Below are positions 16,819 through 25,714 of a stretch of 64,000 nt of DNA, one piece after another. The position numbers were made by a program, and so were the translations under genes. The DNA comes from Bacteroidaceae bacterium (GTDB lineage Bacteria; Bacteroidota; Bacteroidia; Bacteroidales; Bacteroidaceae): the NCBI GenBank assembly GCA_017615125.1, contig JAGAAS010000076.1:1-64000 (forward strand), read 5' to 3'. Each line of letters begins with the position of its first letter. The stretch's first letter is position 1. The notes under the pieces are model-generated. The model did no database searches. It saw nothing but the letters and a program-made list of their open reading frames with translations, and was not told where the DNA came from.

Positions 16819-17907
16819 ATGAGCCTTATGAAAAAGTATATATTATTAGTTCTTGCCATCATGGTGTGTGCCGCTATGGAAGCCCAACCCAAGGGGCGCA
16901 TCAAGGCCGAAGACACGAAAAAGACAGAAAACACCCTTTCGGAACGAGCCAAGGCACAGTACACAGGCCAGATCTCCGCTCCCGACGATGTCGTCTGGAA
17001 ACGAGACATCTATCGCACCCTCGACCTCACGCAGGAGAAGAATGCCGCGCTGTACTATCCCGTAGAGCCTCTGGGCGACAGAGTGAACCTCTTCACGCTG
17101 GTAATCCGCCTCATTGCCGAAGGAAAGATTCCTGCCTATGAATACCGCTCCGATGGTAATGAGCTTTTCACAGAGGAAAATAAGTACAAGGTGAACGAGA
17201 TGCTGGATAAGTTCTACATCTACTACGATTACGAAGACAACGGGGCTAAAGACGGAGACGATGGGGGCTCCTACACCATTGCCGACTCCGACATCCCCTC
17301 GGGTGACGTTCTCAGCTACTTCATCAAGGAAAGCACGTACTATGACCAGCGCACGGCAACAACAGCTACCAAGGTGACAGCTATCTGCCCTGTCCTGCAC
17401 CGCTCGGGAGATTACGGAGATGAGGTAACAAAGTATCCCATGTTCTGGCTTAACTACGACGACGTGTCTCCCTACTTCGGGATGACTCCCGTAATGACAA
17501 GCTCCTACAACAACGTCAGCAATATGTCGCTCGACGACTACTTCGCCACGCATCAGTACGACGGCGAAATCTACAAGACTGCCAACCTGCAGAACAAGCT
17601 CCTCTCCGACTACTGCAAGAACGACACCACGCTGGCAGAAGAACGCGCACGCATCGAAGGAGAGCTGAAAGGATTCGAAAACGAGCTGTGGGGAACGGTT
17701 GAGCCCGACACCACCCAGGCAGAGCCGAAAAGAGGACTCTTTGGACATAAGCCAAAGAGCAGCGAAAAGGCTTCTGCAGGTTCGGCAAAGACGGCAAAAT
17801 CCAGCTCCTCCAAACAAAAAGTCTCCAAGAGAAAGGAAAAGGCCCCGCGCTCAACAAGCAGCTCCTCGTCTTCGGGTTCGCTCTCCGTGCGAAAGCAGAA
17901 ACGCTAA
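16819..17907 (+). CDS. porN: T9SS periplasmic protein PorN/GldN with basic Ser/Lys-rich tail
   Basis: 362 residues. A signal peptide (MKKYILLVLAIMVCAAMEAQ) is preceded by MSL if the ATG at 16819 is used; the ATG at 16828 would be equally good and neither has a clear ribosome site. DDVVWKRDIYRTLDLTQEKN and later LFTLVIRLIAEGKIPAYEY are typical of GldN/PorN, which pairs with PorK in the periplasmic ring. After about residue 300 the protein ends in a low-complexity Ser/Lys/Arg tail (KSSSSKQKVSKRKEK) not needed for the core fold. It closes the cluster, and a strong terminator begins 33 bases later. Confidence 0.9.
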   Translation: MSLMKKYILLVLAIMVCAAMEAQPKGRIKAEDTKKTENTLSERAKAQYTGQISAPDDVVWKRDIYRTLDLTQEKNAALYYPVEPLGDRVNLFTLVIRLIAEGKIPAYEYRSDGNELFTEENKYKVNEMLDKFYIYYDYEDNGAKDGDDGGSYTIADSDIPSGDVLSYFIKESTYYDQRTATTATKVTAICPVLHRSGDYGDEVTKYPMFWLNYDDVSPYFGMTPVMTSSYNNVSNMSLDDYFATHQYDGEIYKTANLQNKLLSDYCKNDTTLAEERARIEGELKGFENELWGTVEPDTTQAEPKRGLFGHKPKSSEKASAGSAKTAKSSSSKQKVSKRKEKAPRSTSSSSSSGSLSVRKQKR

Positions 17908-17940
17908 CTCTAACGAGAATTATCAACAGTAAGTACAGTA

Positions 17941-17977
17941 AGTGCAGGCAAGCCTCAGCTTGCCTGCACTGCGTTTT
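17941..17977 (+). terminator. Intrinsic terminator of the T9SS operon
   Basis: A perfect 13-bp stem (AGTGCAGGCAAGC at 17941-17953, GCTTGCCTGCACT at 17958-17970) with tetraloop CTCA, followed by GCGTTTT. Confidence 0.85.
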
Positions 17978-18060
17978 CCATTTGTTCTTCATAAGAAAGG
18001 AAACGCATTCCTTTTTTAAAATAGCGAAAGGGCTCCCCCCTATGGAAGCCCCCTCAAAGG

Positions 18061-18144
18061 TGCCCAGAACCGGGATCGAACCGGTACGGGTTTTACCCCA
18101 CTGGTGTTTGAGACCAGCGCGTCTACCAATTCCGCCATCTGGGC
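18061..18144 (-). tRNA. tRNA-Leu (anticodon CAA)
   Basis: On the minus strand the 7-bp acceptor stem GCCCAGA pairs with TCTGGGC, the anticodon stem CTGGT/ACCAG encloses the loop CTCAAAC with anticodon CAA, a long variable arm is present as in class II tRNAs, and the T arm carries GGTTCGATCCC. Discriminator base is A. The CCA end is not encoded. It is read convergently to the T9SS operon. Confidence 0.95.
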
Positions 18145-18163
18145 CTTTCGGTAAATGCGGGTG

Positions 18164-18171
18164 CAAAGATA
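18164..18171 (-). promoter_or_regulatory. -7 box of tRNA-Leu(CAA)
   Basis: TATCTTTG on the minus strand lies 20 bases before the mature tRNA 5' end and fits TAnnTTTG. No convincing -33 element is visible at the usual distance. Confidence 0.5.
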
Positions 18172-18241
18172 AGCAAAAAAACAAATCACGTCGATAAAAA
18201 GACAAAAAAAAACGATTTTCATCACTTTTTCTCTCTTTTGC

Positions 18242-18272
18242 TTGGAACATTCAGCGAAAAGGATTTCCTTTG
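18242..18272 (+). promoter_or_regulatory. Possible promoter of the aquaporin gene
   Basis: TTG at 18242-18244, 20 bases, then TTCCTTTG at 18265-18272. The second base of the -7 box deviates from the consensus (T instead of A). The leader would be about 22 bases. Confidence 0.4.
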
Positions 18273-18301
18273 TGCTACCTTCATTTTAAAATTTTAATAA
18301 C

Positions 18302-18958
18302 ATGAAAAAGTATTTAGCAGAATTAGTAGGAACTATGGTATTAGTTCTGATGGGCTGCGGAACAGCAGTCTTCGTAGGTTGCGGCGACCCCGCAGGCGTT
18401 GCTGCCACCGCACTTGCCTTTGGTCTTTCCGTTGTTGCAATGGCTTACACCATCGGCGGCATCTCTGGATGCCACATCAATCCCGCCATCACACTCGGCG
18501 TAGCCCTTTCGGGCCGTATGAGCTGGAAGGATGCCGTAGGCTACTGGGTAGGTCAGTTCATCGGAGGTATCATCGGTGCTGCCATCCTGTTGGCTTTCTG
18601 CAAGGTAGCAGGCGTTGAAATGGGCGGAGCAAACGGCGTAGCAAACGCCGGAGGCGTTGGAGGAGCTTTCCTCGTTGAGGCCGTAGCCACATTCGTATTC
18701 GTCCTTGTCGTTCTCGGCACTACCGATGCCAAGAAAGGCGCTGGTGCCTTCGCAGGCCTTGCTATCGGCTTGACGCTCGTGCTCGTGCACCTCGTATGCA
18801 TCAACCTTACGGGCACTTCGGTGAACCCCGCACGCAGCTTGGGCCCGGCTCTCTTCGTTGATGGTGCTATGCCCGACGTTTGGGTATTCCTGACGGCTCC
18901 TCTCGTAGGTGCAGCTGTTGCAGCCCTCGTTTGGAAATGCCTCGTTGGCAAAAAATAA
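18302..18958 (+). CDS. aqpZ: Aquaporin (MIP family), AqpZ-like
   Basis: 218 residues with six membrane helices and the two half-helix NPA motifs of the family: HINPAITLG (Asn60-Ala62) and SVNPARSLGPA (Asn175-Arg178). The arginine directly after the second NPA is the selectivity-filter arginine. The length and the SVNPARSLGPALF run match the water-specific AqpZ group rather than glycerol facilitators, which usually have Asp after the second NPA. It lets water cross the inner membrane. It is a single gene with its own terminator about 35 bases after the stop. Confidence 0.92.
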   Translation: MKKYLAELVGTMVLVLMGCGTAVFVGCGDPAGVAATALAFGLSVVAMAYTIGGISGCHINPAITLGVALSGRMSWKDAVGYWVGQFIGGIIGAAILLAFCKVAGVEMGGANGVANAGGVGGAFLVEAVATFVFVLVVLGTTDAKKGAGAFAGLAIGLTLVLVHLVCINLTGTSVNPARSLGPALFVDGAMPDVWVFLTAPLVGAAVAALVWKCLVGKK

Positions 18959-18993
18959 AGTCTGCCAGAAGAACCTGATTTCATTGCTTAACC

Positions 18994-19035
18994 AACAGAA
19001 GCCTCGGACTCTTGAGCCCGGGGCTTCCTGTTTTT
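18994..19035 (+). terminator. Terminator after the aquaporin gene
   Basis: AACAGAAGCC... pairs with ...GGCTTCCTGTT with one bulge and further CGG/CCG pairing inside, followed by TTTTT. Confidence 0.65.
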
Positions 19036-19129
19036 CTACAAATACATTAAAGCCCACTAATGTGTTGAAATAGTTAGTTGGCGCGATCTGGTAAAAATCA
19101 AAGTTCGCACCAGACTTTAAAACAAAAAT

Positions 19130-19210
19130 AGAATAAATGGGTAATTTTGTGCGCTTGAAAATGGAATAAGTGGGTAAAAAATATATAAAAAATACGGAAT
19201 AAGTGGATTT
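19130..19210 (+). repeat. Three 15-bp operator-like direct repeats with exact 33-bp spacing
   Basis: Copies begin at 19130 (AGAATAAATGGGTAA), 19163 (GGAATAAGTGGGTAA) and 19196 (GGAATAAGTGGATTT). Start-to-start distance is 33 bases both times, close to three turns of DNA, so a protein could bind all three on the same face. The last copy ends three bases before the -33 element of the predicted promoter. The region from 19036 to 19129 shows nothing else. Confidence 0.7.
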
Positions 19211-19213
19211 TTC

Positions 19214-19244
19214 TTGGTTGTATGGGGTTAATAATGTAATTTTG
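19214..19244 (+). promoter_or_regulatory. Predicted promoter of the AAA/DUF4143 ATPase gene
   Basis: TTG at 19214-19216, 20 bases, then TAATTTTG at 19237-19244. The expected transcription start leaves a leader of roughly 17 bases. Confidence 0.55.
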
Positions 19245-19267
19245 GGGCGATTCTTAATACTGCTGTT

Positions 19268-20635
19268 ATGCTTGAACGTAAATTTACTTCTTTCTTGACA
19301 AGCTTCCTCATAGATGAACCTAATAAGATCCTGCTCGTTAATGGAGCACGACAGATAGGAAAGTCTTTTCTTATCAGGTATGTTGGGCAGAAACTATTCC
19401 CCCATTTTGTGGAAATCAATCTCAAAGAGGATAAAGAAGTTGAAAAGGTGTTTGCCGATGTTCATACAACCAACGACCTCTATATGCGGTTGAGCAATTA
19501 TTATTCTCTTCCTTTAGGGAACAAGACTGACACGCTGGTTTTTCTGGATGAGATCCAAAGTTATCCTCATCTGATGACGATGCTGAAATTTCTCAATCAA
19601 GAGTCACGCTATCGCTTCATTGCAAGTGGCTCCCAATTGGGTGTTGCTTTATCGGAAACACCTTCAGTACCGCTTGGAAGTGTGACTATCGAGCAGATGT
19701 ATCCTCTCGACTTTGAAGAATTCTTGTGGGCAACAGGAGTTGGTAAGGAATGGATAGAGAGCATACGAGAGTGTTTCCTTCGAAATAAAGCCTTGGATGA
19801 AAGCACGCATCAAATCCTGCTGAAGCGTTTCCAGTACTACTTGCTTGTTGGGGGATTGCCAGAAGCAATAAACAAATACCTGGCTGACAGGAATATGGTT
19901 CGTGTCAGGCAGACACATAGGGATATACACAATCTCTATCGCATTGATGCTTCACAATACGACGAAGAACATAAACTGAAGATTCGCAAGATTTACGACC
20001 TCATTCCCAGCAATTTGGAAAACAAAAAAAAGCGCATCGTTTATAAGAATATTGAAGGAAAGACAGGAAAAACCTTTTCTGATTATTCCGACGAATTTGA
20101 ATATCTAACCACCTCAGGTGTTGCCTTAGAAGTATCTGCCATCAGCAACCCTCGTTTCCCCCTTGCAGAGTCAGAGCAAAAGAAACTGGTGAAGTTGTAT
20201 CTCAATGATGTGGGCTTGCTGACAAATTTACTCTATGATTTGAACGTGAACGCCGTATTGCAAGACATCAAGAGTATCAACCTTGGTACGGTGTACGAGT
20301 CAGTCGTTGCTCAGGAACTTGCAGCGCATGGCTTTAGACTACACTATTACGACAACAAGAAAAAGGGCGAGGTGGACTTCCTTGTTGACGACCATGATAA
20401 TTTAACGGTGCTTCCCCTGGAAATAAAGTCAGGGAAGGACTATACAGAGCATAGTGCACTCACGAAGTTCCTTGAAACAACAGAATACGGTATTGATCTA
20501 GCAATGGTTTTTTCTAATGAGCGAGAAATATTCAAGAAGAAGGGTGTAACCTATCTCCCTATATATTATTGCATGTTCCTTAATAACGATCATCATAATG
20601 TGTCTGTGATACTGCCAGAGTTAGACTCTGTCTAA
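19268..20635 (+). CDS. AAA family ATPase with DUF4143 C-terminal domain
   Basis: 455 residues. Walker A is GARQIGKS (Gly26-Ser33), Walker B is LVFLDEIQ (Asp94-Glu95), a sensor-like SGSQLG follows, and the second half is the DUF4143 region with a PD-(D/E)xK nuclease-like motif near the end (VDFLV...LPLEIKSGK). This family is abundant, often in several copies, in Bacteroidetes and archaea. Its biological role is not settled; suggestions include mobile or defence-related functions, but nothing here proves either. It is a lone gene with low-complexity AT-rich flanks and three repeats before its promoter. The ATG at 19268 fits the start of the family (MLERKF). Confidence 0.85.
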   Translation: MLERKFTSFLTSFLIDEPNKILLVNGARQIGKSFLIRYVGQKLFPHFVEINLKEDKEVEKVFADVHTTNDLYMRLSNYYSLPLGNKTDTLVFLDEIQSYPHLMTMLKFLNQESRYRFIASGSQLGVALSETPSVPLGSVTIEQMYPLDFEEFLWATGVGKEWIESIRECFLRNKALDESTHQILLKRFQYYLLVGGLPEAINKYLADRNMVRVRQTHRDIHNLYRIDASQYDEEHKLKIRKIYDLIPSNLENKKKRIVYKNIEGKTGKTFSDYSDEFEYLTTSGVALEVSAISNPRFPLAESEQKKLVKLYLNDVGLLTNLLYDLNVNAVLQDIKSINLGTVYESVVAQELAAHGFRLHYYDNKKKGEVDFLVDDHDNLTVLPLEIKSGKDYTEHSALTKFLETTEYGIDLAMVFSNEREIFKKKGVTYLPIYYCMFLNNDHHNVSVILPELDSV

Positions 20636-20725
20636 TAGTTTAGGGTTGTCAGAATATTAGTGAACAGTAATCAGTCGCATCCAAGTAGGCATAGCAAAAA
20701 GAATCACCGTTTAAGCCACTTTTGC

Positions 20726-20756
20726 TTGCCCTCTTTCTGATGTTTTTGTATCTTCG
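20726..20756 (+). promoter_or_regulatory. Predicted promoter of the THUMP-like methyltransferase gene
   Basis: TTG at 20726-20728, 20 bases, TATCTTCG at 20749-20756 (one mismatch to TAnnTTTG). Transcription would begin near 20763, which rules out the longer frame start at 20722 and supports the ATG at 20776. Confidence 0.5.
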
Positions 20757-20775
20757 CAGCAAAATAGGACCTTCG

Positions 20776-21951
20776 ATGATTGACGAGAAGACATTGCTAT
20801 TTGCGCGGGAACACCGTCAGGACGATGTGCACAAGCTACTTCTGCTTGCGTCACGCTATCTGGATGTCGATATGTCCGAAGTCGCCACGCAGATTGAGAG
20901 CTGGCGCACGGCACAGACGAAAATTCCCTCCTGGGCTGCCAACGACAGCATCGTCTGGCCTTCCCGGCTGGCTATGGAACAATGCTCCAGCGAGGATACA
21001 TCTCTCTACAAAGCCTCCCTTACCGAAGGGGACTCGCTGACAGACCTGACAGGCGGGCTGGGCGTTGACTGCGCCTTCATGAGCCAACGGTTCAAGCAAG
21101 TGCTCTACGTGGAGAAAAACGAGCCGTTATACGCCATTTCATCGGCAAATTTCCGGCATCTCGGGCTCTCACACATACAGACGCTCTGCGCCGACGGCAC
21201 CGACGTGCTGCCAAGCCTGCCCAAGCAAGATTGGATTTACCTCGATCCAGCGCGGAGGAGCCACACGGGACAGAAGGTGATAAGGCTCAGCGACTGTGAG
21301 CCCGACGTCACGCTGCTTGAAACTCTGCTGCTTGAGCATGCACGAAACGTGATGATAAAATGCTCTCCCATGCTCGACATACACCAGGCATGTGGGCAGC
21401 TTCGTTCCATTCAGAGCATCCACGTCGTTTCCCTTCGGGGCGAATGCAAAGAGCTGCTCCTCATCCTGGAAAAAGAGCCGAAAAAAGCCGATGAAATCGA
21501 GGTTTTCTGCACCAATCTGCCCGACGGAGAAACCTTCTCCTTTACGCGAAAAGAAGAGAAGGAAGCCCTTTGCGAATACACGCCCGATGTGGAAGCCTAC
21601 CTCTACGAGCCAAACGCCGCTGTGCTGAAAGCAGGCTGCTTCAAGCTGCTGGCCCAACGCTACAACCTAAAGAAACTTCACCCCAACACACAGCTTTACA
21701 CCTCCGGCAACTTCATTTCAAGTTTCCCGGGAAGAGCCTTCCGAGTGGAAAAAGTCGAGGGCTTCAGTAAGAACGCCCGGAAGAGCCTGCTGGAAGGCAT
21801 CAGCCAGGCAAATGTCAGCACGCGCAACTTCCCCATGAGCAGCGACTCCCTCCGCAAACGCCTGCGGCTGACAGACGGAGGCGACAACTACATGATTGCC
21901 ACTACCTTATCCGACGGACGGCACGCACTCATCCTCTGCAAGAAAGCATAA
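20776..21951 (+). CDS. SAM-dependent methyltransferase with THUMP-like C-terminal domain (PG_1098-like)
   Basis: 391 residues from the ATG at 20776. A helical N-terminal part is followed by a class I methyltransferase domain with the SAM-binding loop DLTGGLGVD, the acidic strand end VEKNEPLY, and DPARR, then a THUMP-like domain at the C-terminus (GGDNYMIATTLSDGRHALILC). The whole resembles the Bacteroidetes family represented by PG_1098 of Porphyromonas gingivalis. THUMP domains bind RNA, so a tRNA or rRNA methylation role is a reasonable inference, but the substrate is not known. The longer frame starting at 20722 would add 18 residues that overlap the promoter. Confidence 0.8.
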   Translation: MIDEKTLLFAREHRQDDVHKLLLLASRYLDVDMSEVATQIESWRTAQTKIPSWAANDSIVWPSRLAMEQCSSEDTSLYKASLTEGDSLTDLTGGLGVDCAFMSQRFKQVLYVEKNEPLYAISSANFRHLGLSHIQTLCADGTDVLPSLPKQDWIYLDPARRSHTGQKVIRLSDCEPDVTLLETLLLEHARNVMIKCSPMLDIHQACGQLRSIQSIHVVSLRGECKELLLILEKEPKKADEIEVFCTNLPDGETFSFTRKEEKEALCEYTPDVEAYLYEPNAAVLKAGCFKLLAQRYNLKKLHPNTQLYTSGNFISSFPGRAFRVEKVEGFSKNARKSLLEGISQANVSTRNFPMSSDSLRKRLRLTDGGDNYMIATTLSDGRHALILCKKA

Positions 21952-22016
21952 CGGACGCTTCTGACAGGCTCTATCCTAAGGCTTACAAGAAGAATAAGAC
22001 AGATTTTTGTCCTTTT

Positions 22017-22050
22017 TTTGTGAAAATATCCCAAAAAAGGATTACCTTTG
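22017..22050 (+). promoter_or_regulatory. Predicted promoter before the acetyltransferase-like gene
   Basis: TACCTTTG at 22043-22050 is a perfect -7 box; TTTG at 22017-22020 is 22 bases upstream, slightly longer than ideal. The leader is about 27 bases. Confidence 0.5.
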
Positions 22051-22083
22051 CATAATGTTTAAAAATCTACAAAAAACTCGTTT

Positions 22084-23223
22084 ATGTCCGTAACGATTAC
22101 CCCCATCTCAAACACATCGAAAAAGGACCTGAAGAAATTCATCCTTTTCAACTACAAACTCTACAAAGGCAACAAATACGCTGTTCCTGAACTGTACGAC
22201 GACCTGATGAAGACGTTCATGCCTACGACGAACGCCGCCTACGACTTCTGCGAGTCGCAGTTCTTCCTTGCCTACAAAGACGGCAAGCTTGTCGGGCGTG
22301 TTGCCGGCATCATCAACCACAAGGCCAACACTACGTGGAACAAGAAGGTTGCACGCTTCGGATGGATCGATTTTATCGACGACATCGAAGTCTCCAAGGC
22401 CCTGCTCGACGCCGTAGAGAAATGGGGCAAGGAGAAAGGGATGGAAGAGCTGGAAGGACCTCTCGGCTTCACCGACTTCGACCGCGAGGGCATGCTCATC
22501 ATGGGCTTTGACCAGCTGAGCACGATGGCTACCTACTACAACTATCCCTACTACCCCGAGCACATGCAGAAGCTCGGCTTCGAGAAGGCTGCCGACTGGA
22601 TGGAGTTCAAGGTGTTCCCGGGCGAAGGCATCCCCGAGAAGTTCCAGCGCATCTGCGACCTGACAAGGCAGAGATACAACCTGCGCATCTTCACCTACAA
22701 GTCGAAGAAGAAGCTGAAAGAGGAACGCGGAAAGCAGATCTTCGACCTGATGAACGAAGCCTACGCCCCGCTGTTTGGATATTCAGCGCTGTCGGACAGG
22801 CAGATAGACCAGTACATCAAGAGCTATCTGGGATTCCTTGACCTGCGCCTCGTACCGGTAGTTGTGGACGAGAAAGACCAGCTCATCGGCGTCGGCATCG
22901 TCATGCCCTCGCTCTCGAAAGCCCTCCAGCGCGCACGTGGAGCACGCACCATCTTCGGATACATCCCTCTTGCCTGGTCACTCTTCGTGCACCACGCCAA
23001 GAACATCGACATGCTCCTCATCGCCGTCAAGCCCGAGTATCAGGGAAGAGGCATCAACGCCCTCATCATGTCGTACCTCATCCCTGTCTACCACAAGCTG
23101 GGCTACGAGTTTGCCGAGAGCAACCCCGAGCTGGAAGTCAACAACAAGGTGCAGAGCCAGTGGGACTACTTCCCCCACGAGAATCACAAGCGTCGTCGCG
23201 CCTACCAGAAACCGATTGAATAA
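22084..23223 (+). CDS. GNAT-fold acetyltransferase-like protein, about 380 residues
   Basis: 379 residues. The C-terminal half has a GNAT-type acetyl-CoA pocket: LIAVKPEYQGRGINALIMSY, where QGRGI corresponds to motif A. The N-terminal half (about 1-170, with YKGNKYAVPELYDDL and the run EGPLGFTDFDREGMLI) is the extension usual in a family of large N-acetyltransferase-like proteins widespread in Bacteroidetes and distantly related bacteria. The acceptor is unknown. It lies alone, with a predicted promoter before it; parE begins 24 bases after its stop, so both may be transcribed together. Confidence 0.75.
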   Translation: MSVTITPISNTSKKDLKKFILFNYKLYKGNKYAVPELYDDLMKTFMPTTNAAYDFCESQFFLAYKDGKLVGRVAGIINHKANTTWNKKVARFGWIDFIDDIEVSKALLDAVEKWGKEKGMEELEGPLGFTDFDREGMLIMGFDQLSTMATYYNYPYYPEHMQKLGFEKAADWMEFKVFPGEGIPEKFQRICDLTRQRYNLRIFTYKSKKKLKEERGKQIFDLMNEAYAPLFGYSALSDRQIDQYIKSYLGFLDLRLVPVVVDEKDQLIGVGIVMPSLSKALQRARGARTIFGYIPLAWSLFVHHAKNIDMLLIAVKPEYQGRGINALIMSYLIPVYHKLGYEFAESNPELEVNNKVQSQWDYFPHENHKRRRAYQKPIE

Positions 23224-23247
23224 ACCCAAGACAATAAGACCGAATCC

Positions 23248-25203
23248 GTGACAGAGGAAATCAACTACGAAGCAAACCTAGGAGAACAGGTACAGTATAC
23301 CGACGAGAACATACGGCACCTCAGCGACATGGAGCATGTGCGCATCCGTCCCGGTATGTACATCGGCAAGCTGGGCGACGGGTCGCAGAGCGACGACGGC
23401 ATCTACGTCCTCCTGAAAGAGATCATCGACAACAGCATCGACGAATTCAAGATGAATGCCGGCAAGCGCATCGAGATAGACATCGACGACAACCGGCACG
23501 TCACCGTGCGCGACTATGGGCGCGGCATCCCTCAGGGCAAGCTCGTCGAGGCTGTCAGCGTGCTCAACACAGGAGGCAAGTACGACAGCAAGGCCTTCAA
23601 GAAGAGCGTCGGCCTGAATGGCGTCGGCGCCAAGGCCGTCAACGCGCTCAGCTCCTCCTTCGAGGCAAGCAGCTTCCGCGAGGGACAGGTCCGCACGGTG
23701 TCGTTCGAGAGAGGAGAGCTGAAGGAGGACACCACCAGCAGCACGTCCGACGAGAACGGCACAAGGATCTCCTTCACCCCCGACGACTCCATCTTCGTGA
23801 ACTTCTCCTTCCGCCCCGAGATCGTGGAGACGATGCTCCGCAACTACACATACCTCAACACAGGGCTTGCCATCATGTACAACGGGAGGCGCATCCTCTC
23901 GCGAAACGGACTCGTCGACCTGCTCAACGACAGGATGACGGCCACGCCCCTCTATCCCATCGTGCACTTGCAAGCCGACGACATCGAGATAGCCTTCACC
24001 CATACCGACCAGTACGGCGAGGAGTACTACTCCTTTGTCAACGGACAGCACACCACGCAGGGTGGCACGCACCAGAGCGCCTTCAAGGAACACATCGCCC
24101 GAACCATCAAGGAGTTTTACAACAAGAACATGGAGTTCTCCGACATCCGCAACGGACTGGTTGCCGCCATCGCCATCAACGTAGAGGAGCCCGTCTTCGA
24201 GAGCCAGACAAAGGTGAAGCTCGGCTCTACCACGATGTCGCCCAACGGAGGCGCGAGCCTCAACAAGTTCATCGGCGACTTCATCAAGACCGAAGTGGAC
24301 AACTTCCTCCATAAGACGCCCGAGACGGCCGACATCATGCTCGACAAGATACTGAGCTCCGAGAAGGAACGCAAGGAGATAGCCGGCGTCACGAAGATAG
24401 CCCGTGAGCGTGCCAAGAAAGTCAACATGCACAACCGCAAGCTGCGCGACTGCCGCATCCACCTCAACGACTCGAAGGGAGAGATGCGCGAGGAGAGCTG
24501 CATCTTCATCACCGAGGGAGACTCCGCCAGCGGTTCCATCACCAAGAGCCGCGACGTCAACACCCAGGCGGTGTTCAGCCTGCGAGGCAAGCCGCTCAAC
24601 TCCTTTGGGCTGACGAAGAAGATCGTCTACGAGAACGAGGAGTTCAACCTCCTGCAGGCTGCCCTCAACATCGAGGACGGGCTCGACGGGCTGCGCTACA
24701 ACAAGGTCATCGTCGCTACCGACGCCGACGTCGACGGCATGCACATCCGCCTGCTGATGATCACCTTCTTCCTACAGTTCTTCCCCGACCTCATCAAGAA
24801 AGGGCACGTGTACATCCTCCAGACCCCCCTCTTCCGCGTGCGTAACAAGAAGAAGAGCATCAAGGGCTTCAACAAGGAGGACTTCCCCGACGCCGACCCC
24901 AAGGGCGACTTCATCACCCTCTACTGCTACAGTGAGGAGGAGCGCCAGGAGGCCATCCGCAAGCTCTCGCCCAACCCCGAGATCACGCGCTTCAAGGGCT
25001 TGGGAGAGATAAGCCCCGACGAGTTCCGCCACTTCATCGGCAAGGACATGCGCCTCGAGCGCGTGACACTCCACAAGAACGATGCCGTGATGGGACTGCT
25101 CGACTTCTACATGGGAAAAAACACGATGGAAAGGCAGAATTTCATCATCGACAACCTCGTCATCGAGGAAGACAAGCCCGAAGAAGATATCGAGAACGAA
25201 TAA
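23248..25203 (+). CDS. parE: DNA topoisomerase IV subunit B
   Basis: 651 residues, starting with GTG at 23248. The GHKL ATPase domain shows [19 protein letters not shown] and [15 protein letters not shown]; the transducer and Toprim domains follow, with [14 protein letters not shown], the metal motif [10 protein letters not shown] and the closing [13 protein letters not shown]. Length and Toprim sequence fit ParE rather than GyrB, which is usually longer. With ParC it decatenates daughter chromosomes. In Bacteroidales parE is commonly followed by coaD and an S41 peptidase, as here; parC is not in this window. No ribosome-binding sequence is seen before the GTG, which is normal for the phylum. 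Confidence 0.92.
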   Translation: MTEEINYEANLGEQVQYTDENIRHLSDMEHVRIRPGMYIGKLGDGSQSDDGIYVLLKEIIDNSIDEFKMNAGKRIEIDIDDNRHVTVRDYGRGIPQGKLVEAVSVLNTGGKYDSKAFKKSVGLNGVGAKAVNALSSSFEASSFREGQVRTVSFERGELKEDTTSSTSDENGTRISFTPDDSIFVNFSFRPEIVETMLRNYTYLNTGLAIMYNGRRILSRNGLVDLLNDRMTATPLYPIVHLQADDIEIAFTHTDQYGEEYYSFVNGQHTTQGGTHQSAFKEHIARTIKEFYNKNMEFSDIRNGLVAAIAINVEEPVFESQTKVKLGSTTMSPNGGASLNKFIGDFIKTEVDNFLHKTPETADIMLDKILSSEKERKEIAGVTKIARERAKKVNMHNRKLRDCRIHLNDSKGEMREESCIFITEGDSASGSITKSRDVNTQAVFSLRGKPLNSFGLTKKIVYENEEFNLLQAALNIEDGLDGLRYNKVIVATDADVDGMHIRLLMITFFLQFFPDLIKKGHVYILQTPLFRVRNKKKSIKGFNKEDFPDADPKGDFITLYCYSEEERQEAIRKLSPNPEITRFKGLGEISPDEFRHFIGKDMRLERVTLHKNDAVMGLLDFYMGKNTMERQNFIIDNLVIEEDKPEEDIENE

Positions 25204-25276
25204 GAAATTATCCCTTCTTCAAAAAGTTTTTTTCTTTCTTCATATCAACGCATCCTTTACCCATCATCTCCTCACA

Positions 25277-25714
25277 ATGAAAGCTGTTTTCCCCGGAACC
25301 TTCGACCCGTTCACCATCGGGCACGCCGACATCGTCAGGCGCTCCCTCTCGTTTGCCGACGAAATAGTGATTGCTGTCGGTATCAACGTTACCAAGCACA
25401 CCATCGCCGAGCGCGACAAGCGCCTTGAGGCCATCAACAAGGTCTTCGCCAAAGAGCCCCGCGTAAGCGTCATCGCCTACGACGGCCTTACCGCCGACTT
25501 CGCCCGAGAGGTAGGCGCCGACGTCATCATCCGCGGCGTGCGCAACATCGCCGACTACGAGTACGAGCGCAACATGGCCGACATCAACCGGCACCTCACC
25601 GACATCGAGACAGTTCTTCTCTTCAGCAGCCCCGAGCTGGCATGCGTCAGCAGCAGCATGGTGCGCGAGCTGATACAGTTAGGAAAGCCCGTAGACGAGT
25701 TCGTTGCCAAATGA
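25277..25714 (+). CDS. coaD: Phosphopantetheine adenylyltransferase
   Basis: 145 residues, a little short for the family (about 155-165) but complete. The nucleotidyltransferase motif GTFDPFTIGHADIV (with T/HxGH) and the C-terminal VSSSMVRELIQLG are both present, along with GVRNIADYEYE. It converts 4'-phosphopantetheine plus ATP to dephospho-CoA, the next-to-last step of coenzyme A synthesis. Its stop codon overlaps the start of the next gene in the sequence ATGA (25711-25714). The gap from parE holds pyrimidine-rich sequence like the dispersed repeat's flanks (CTTTCTTCATA at 25231 onward). Confidence 0.93.
   Translation: MKAVFPGTFDPFTIGHADIVRRSLSFADEIVIAVGINVTKHTIAERDKRLEAINKVFAKEPRVSVIAYDGLTADFAREVGADVIIRGVRNIADYEYERNMADINRHLTDIETVLLFSSPELACVSSSMVRELIQLGKPVDEFVAK

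Noticed and set aside
19268..20635. A complete defence island around the AAA/DUF4143 ATPase
   Set aside because: No nuclease, toxin, integrase or other defence gene lies beside it; neighbours are housekeeping genes.
20722..20775. Earlier in-frame start of the THUMP-like methyltransferase
   Set aside because: The added 18 residues would be encoded by the predicted promoter region and do not fit the start of the family.
23278..24744. 488-codon open frame on the minus strand opposite parE
   Set aside because: It is a shadow of a GC-rich third codon position in a well-supported gene; its protein has no recognisable motif and no promoter or start signal.
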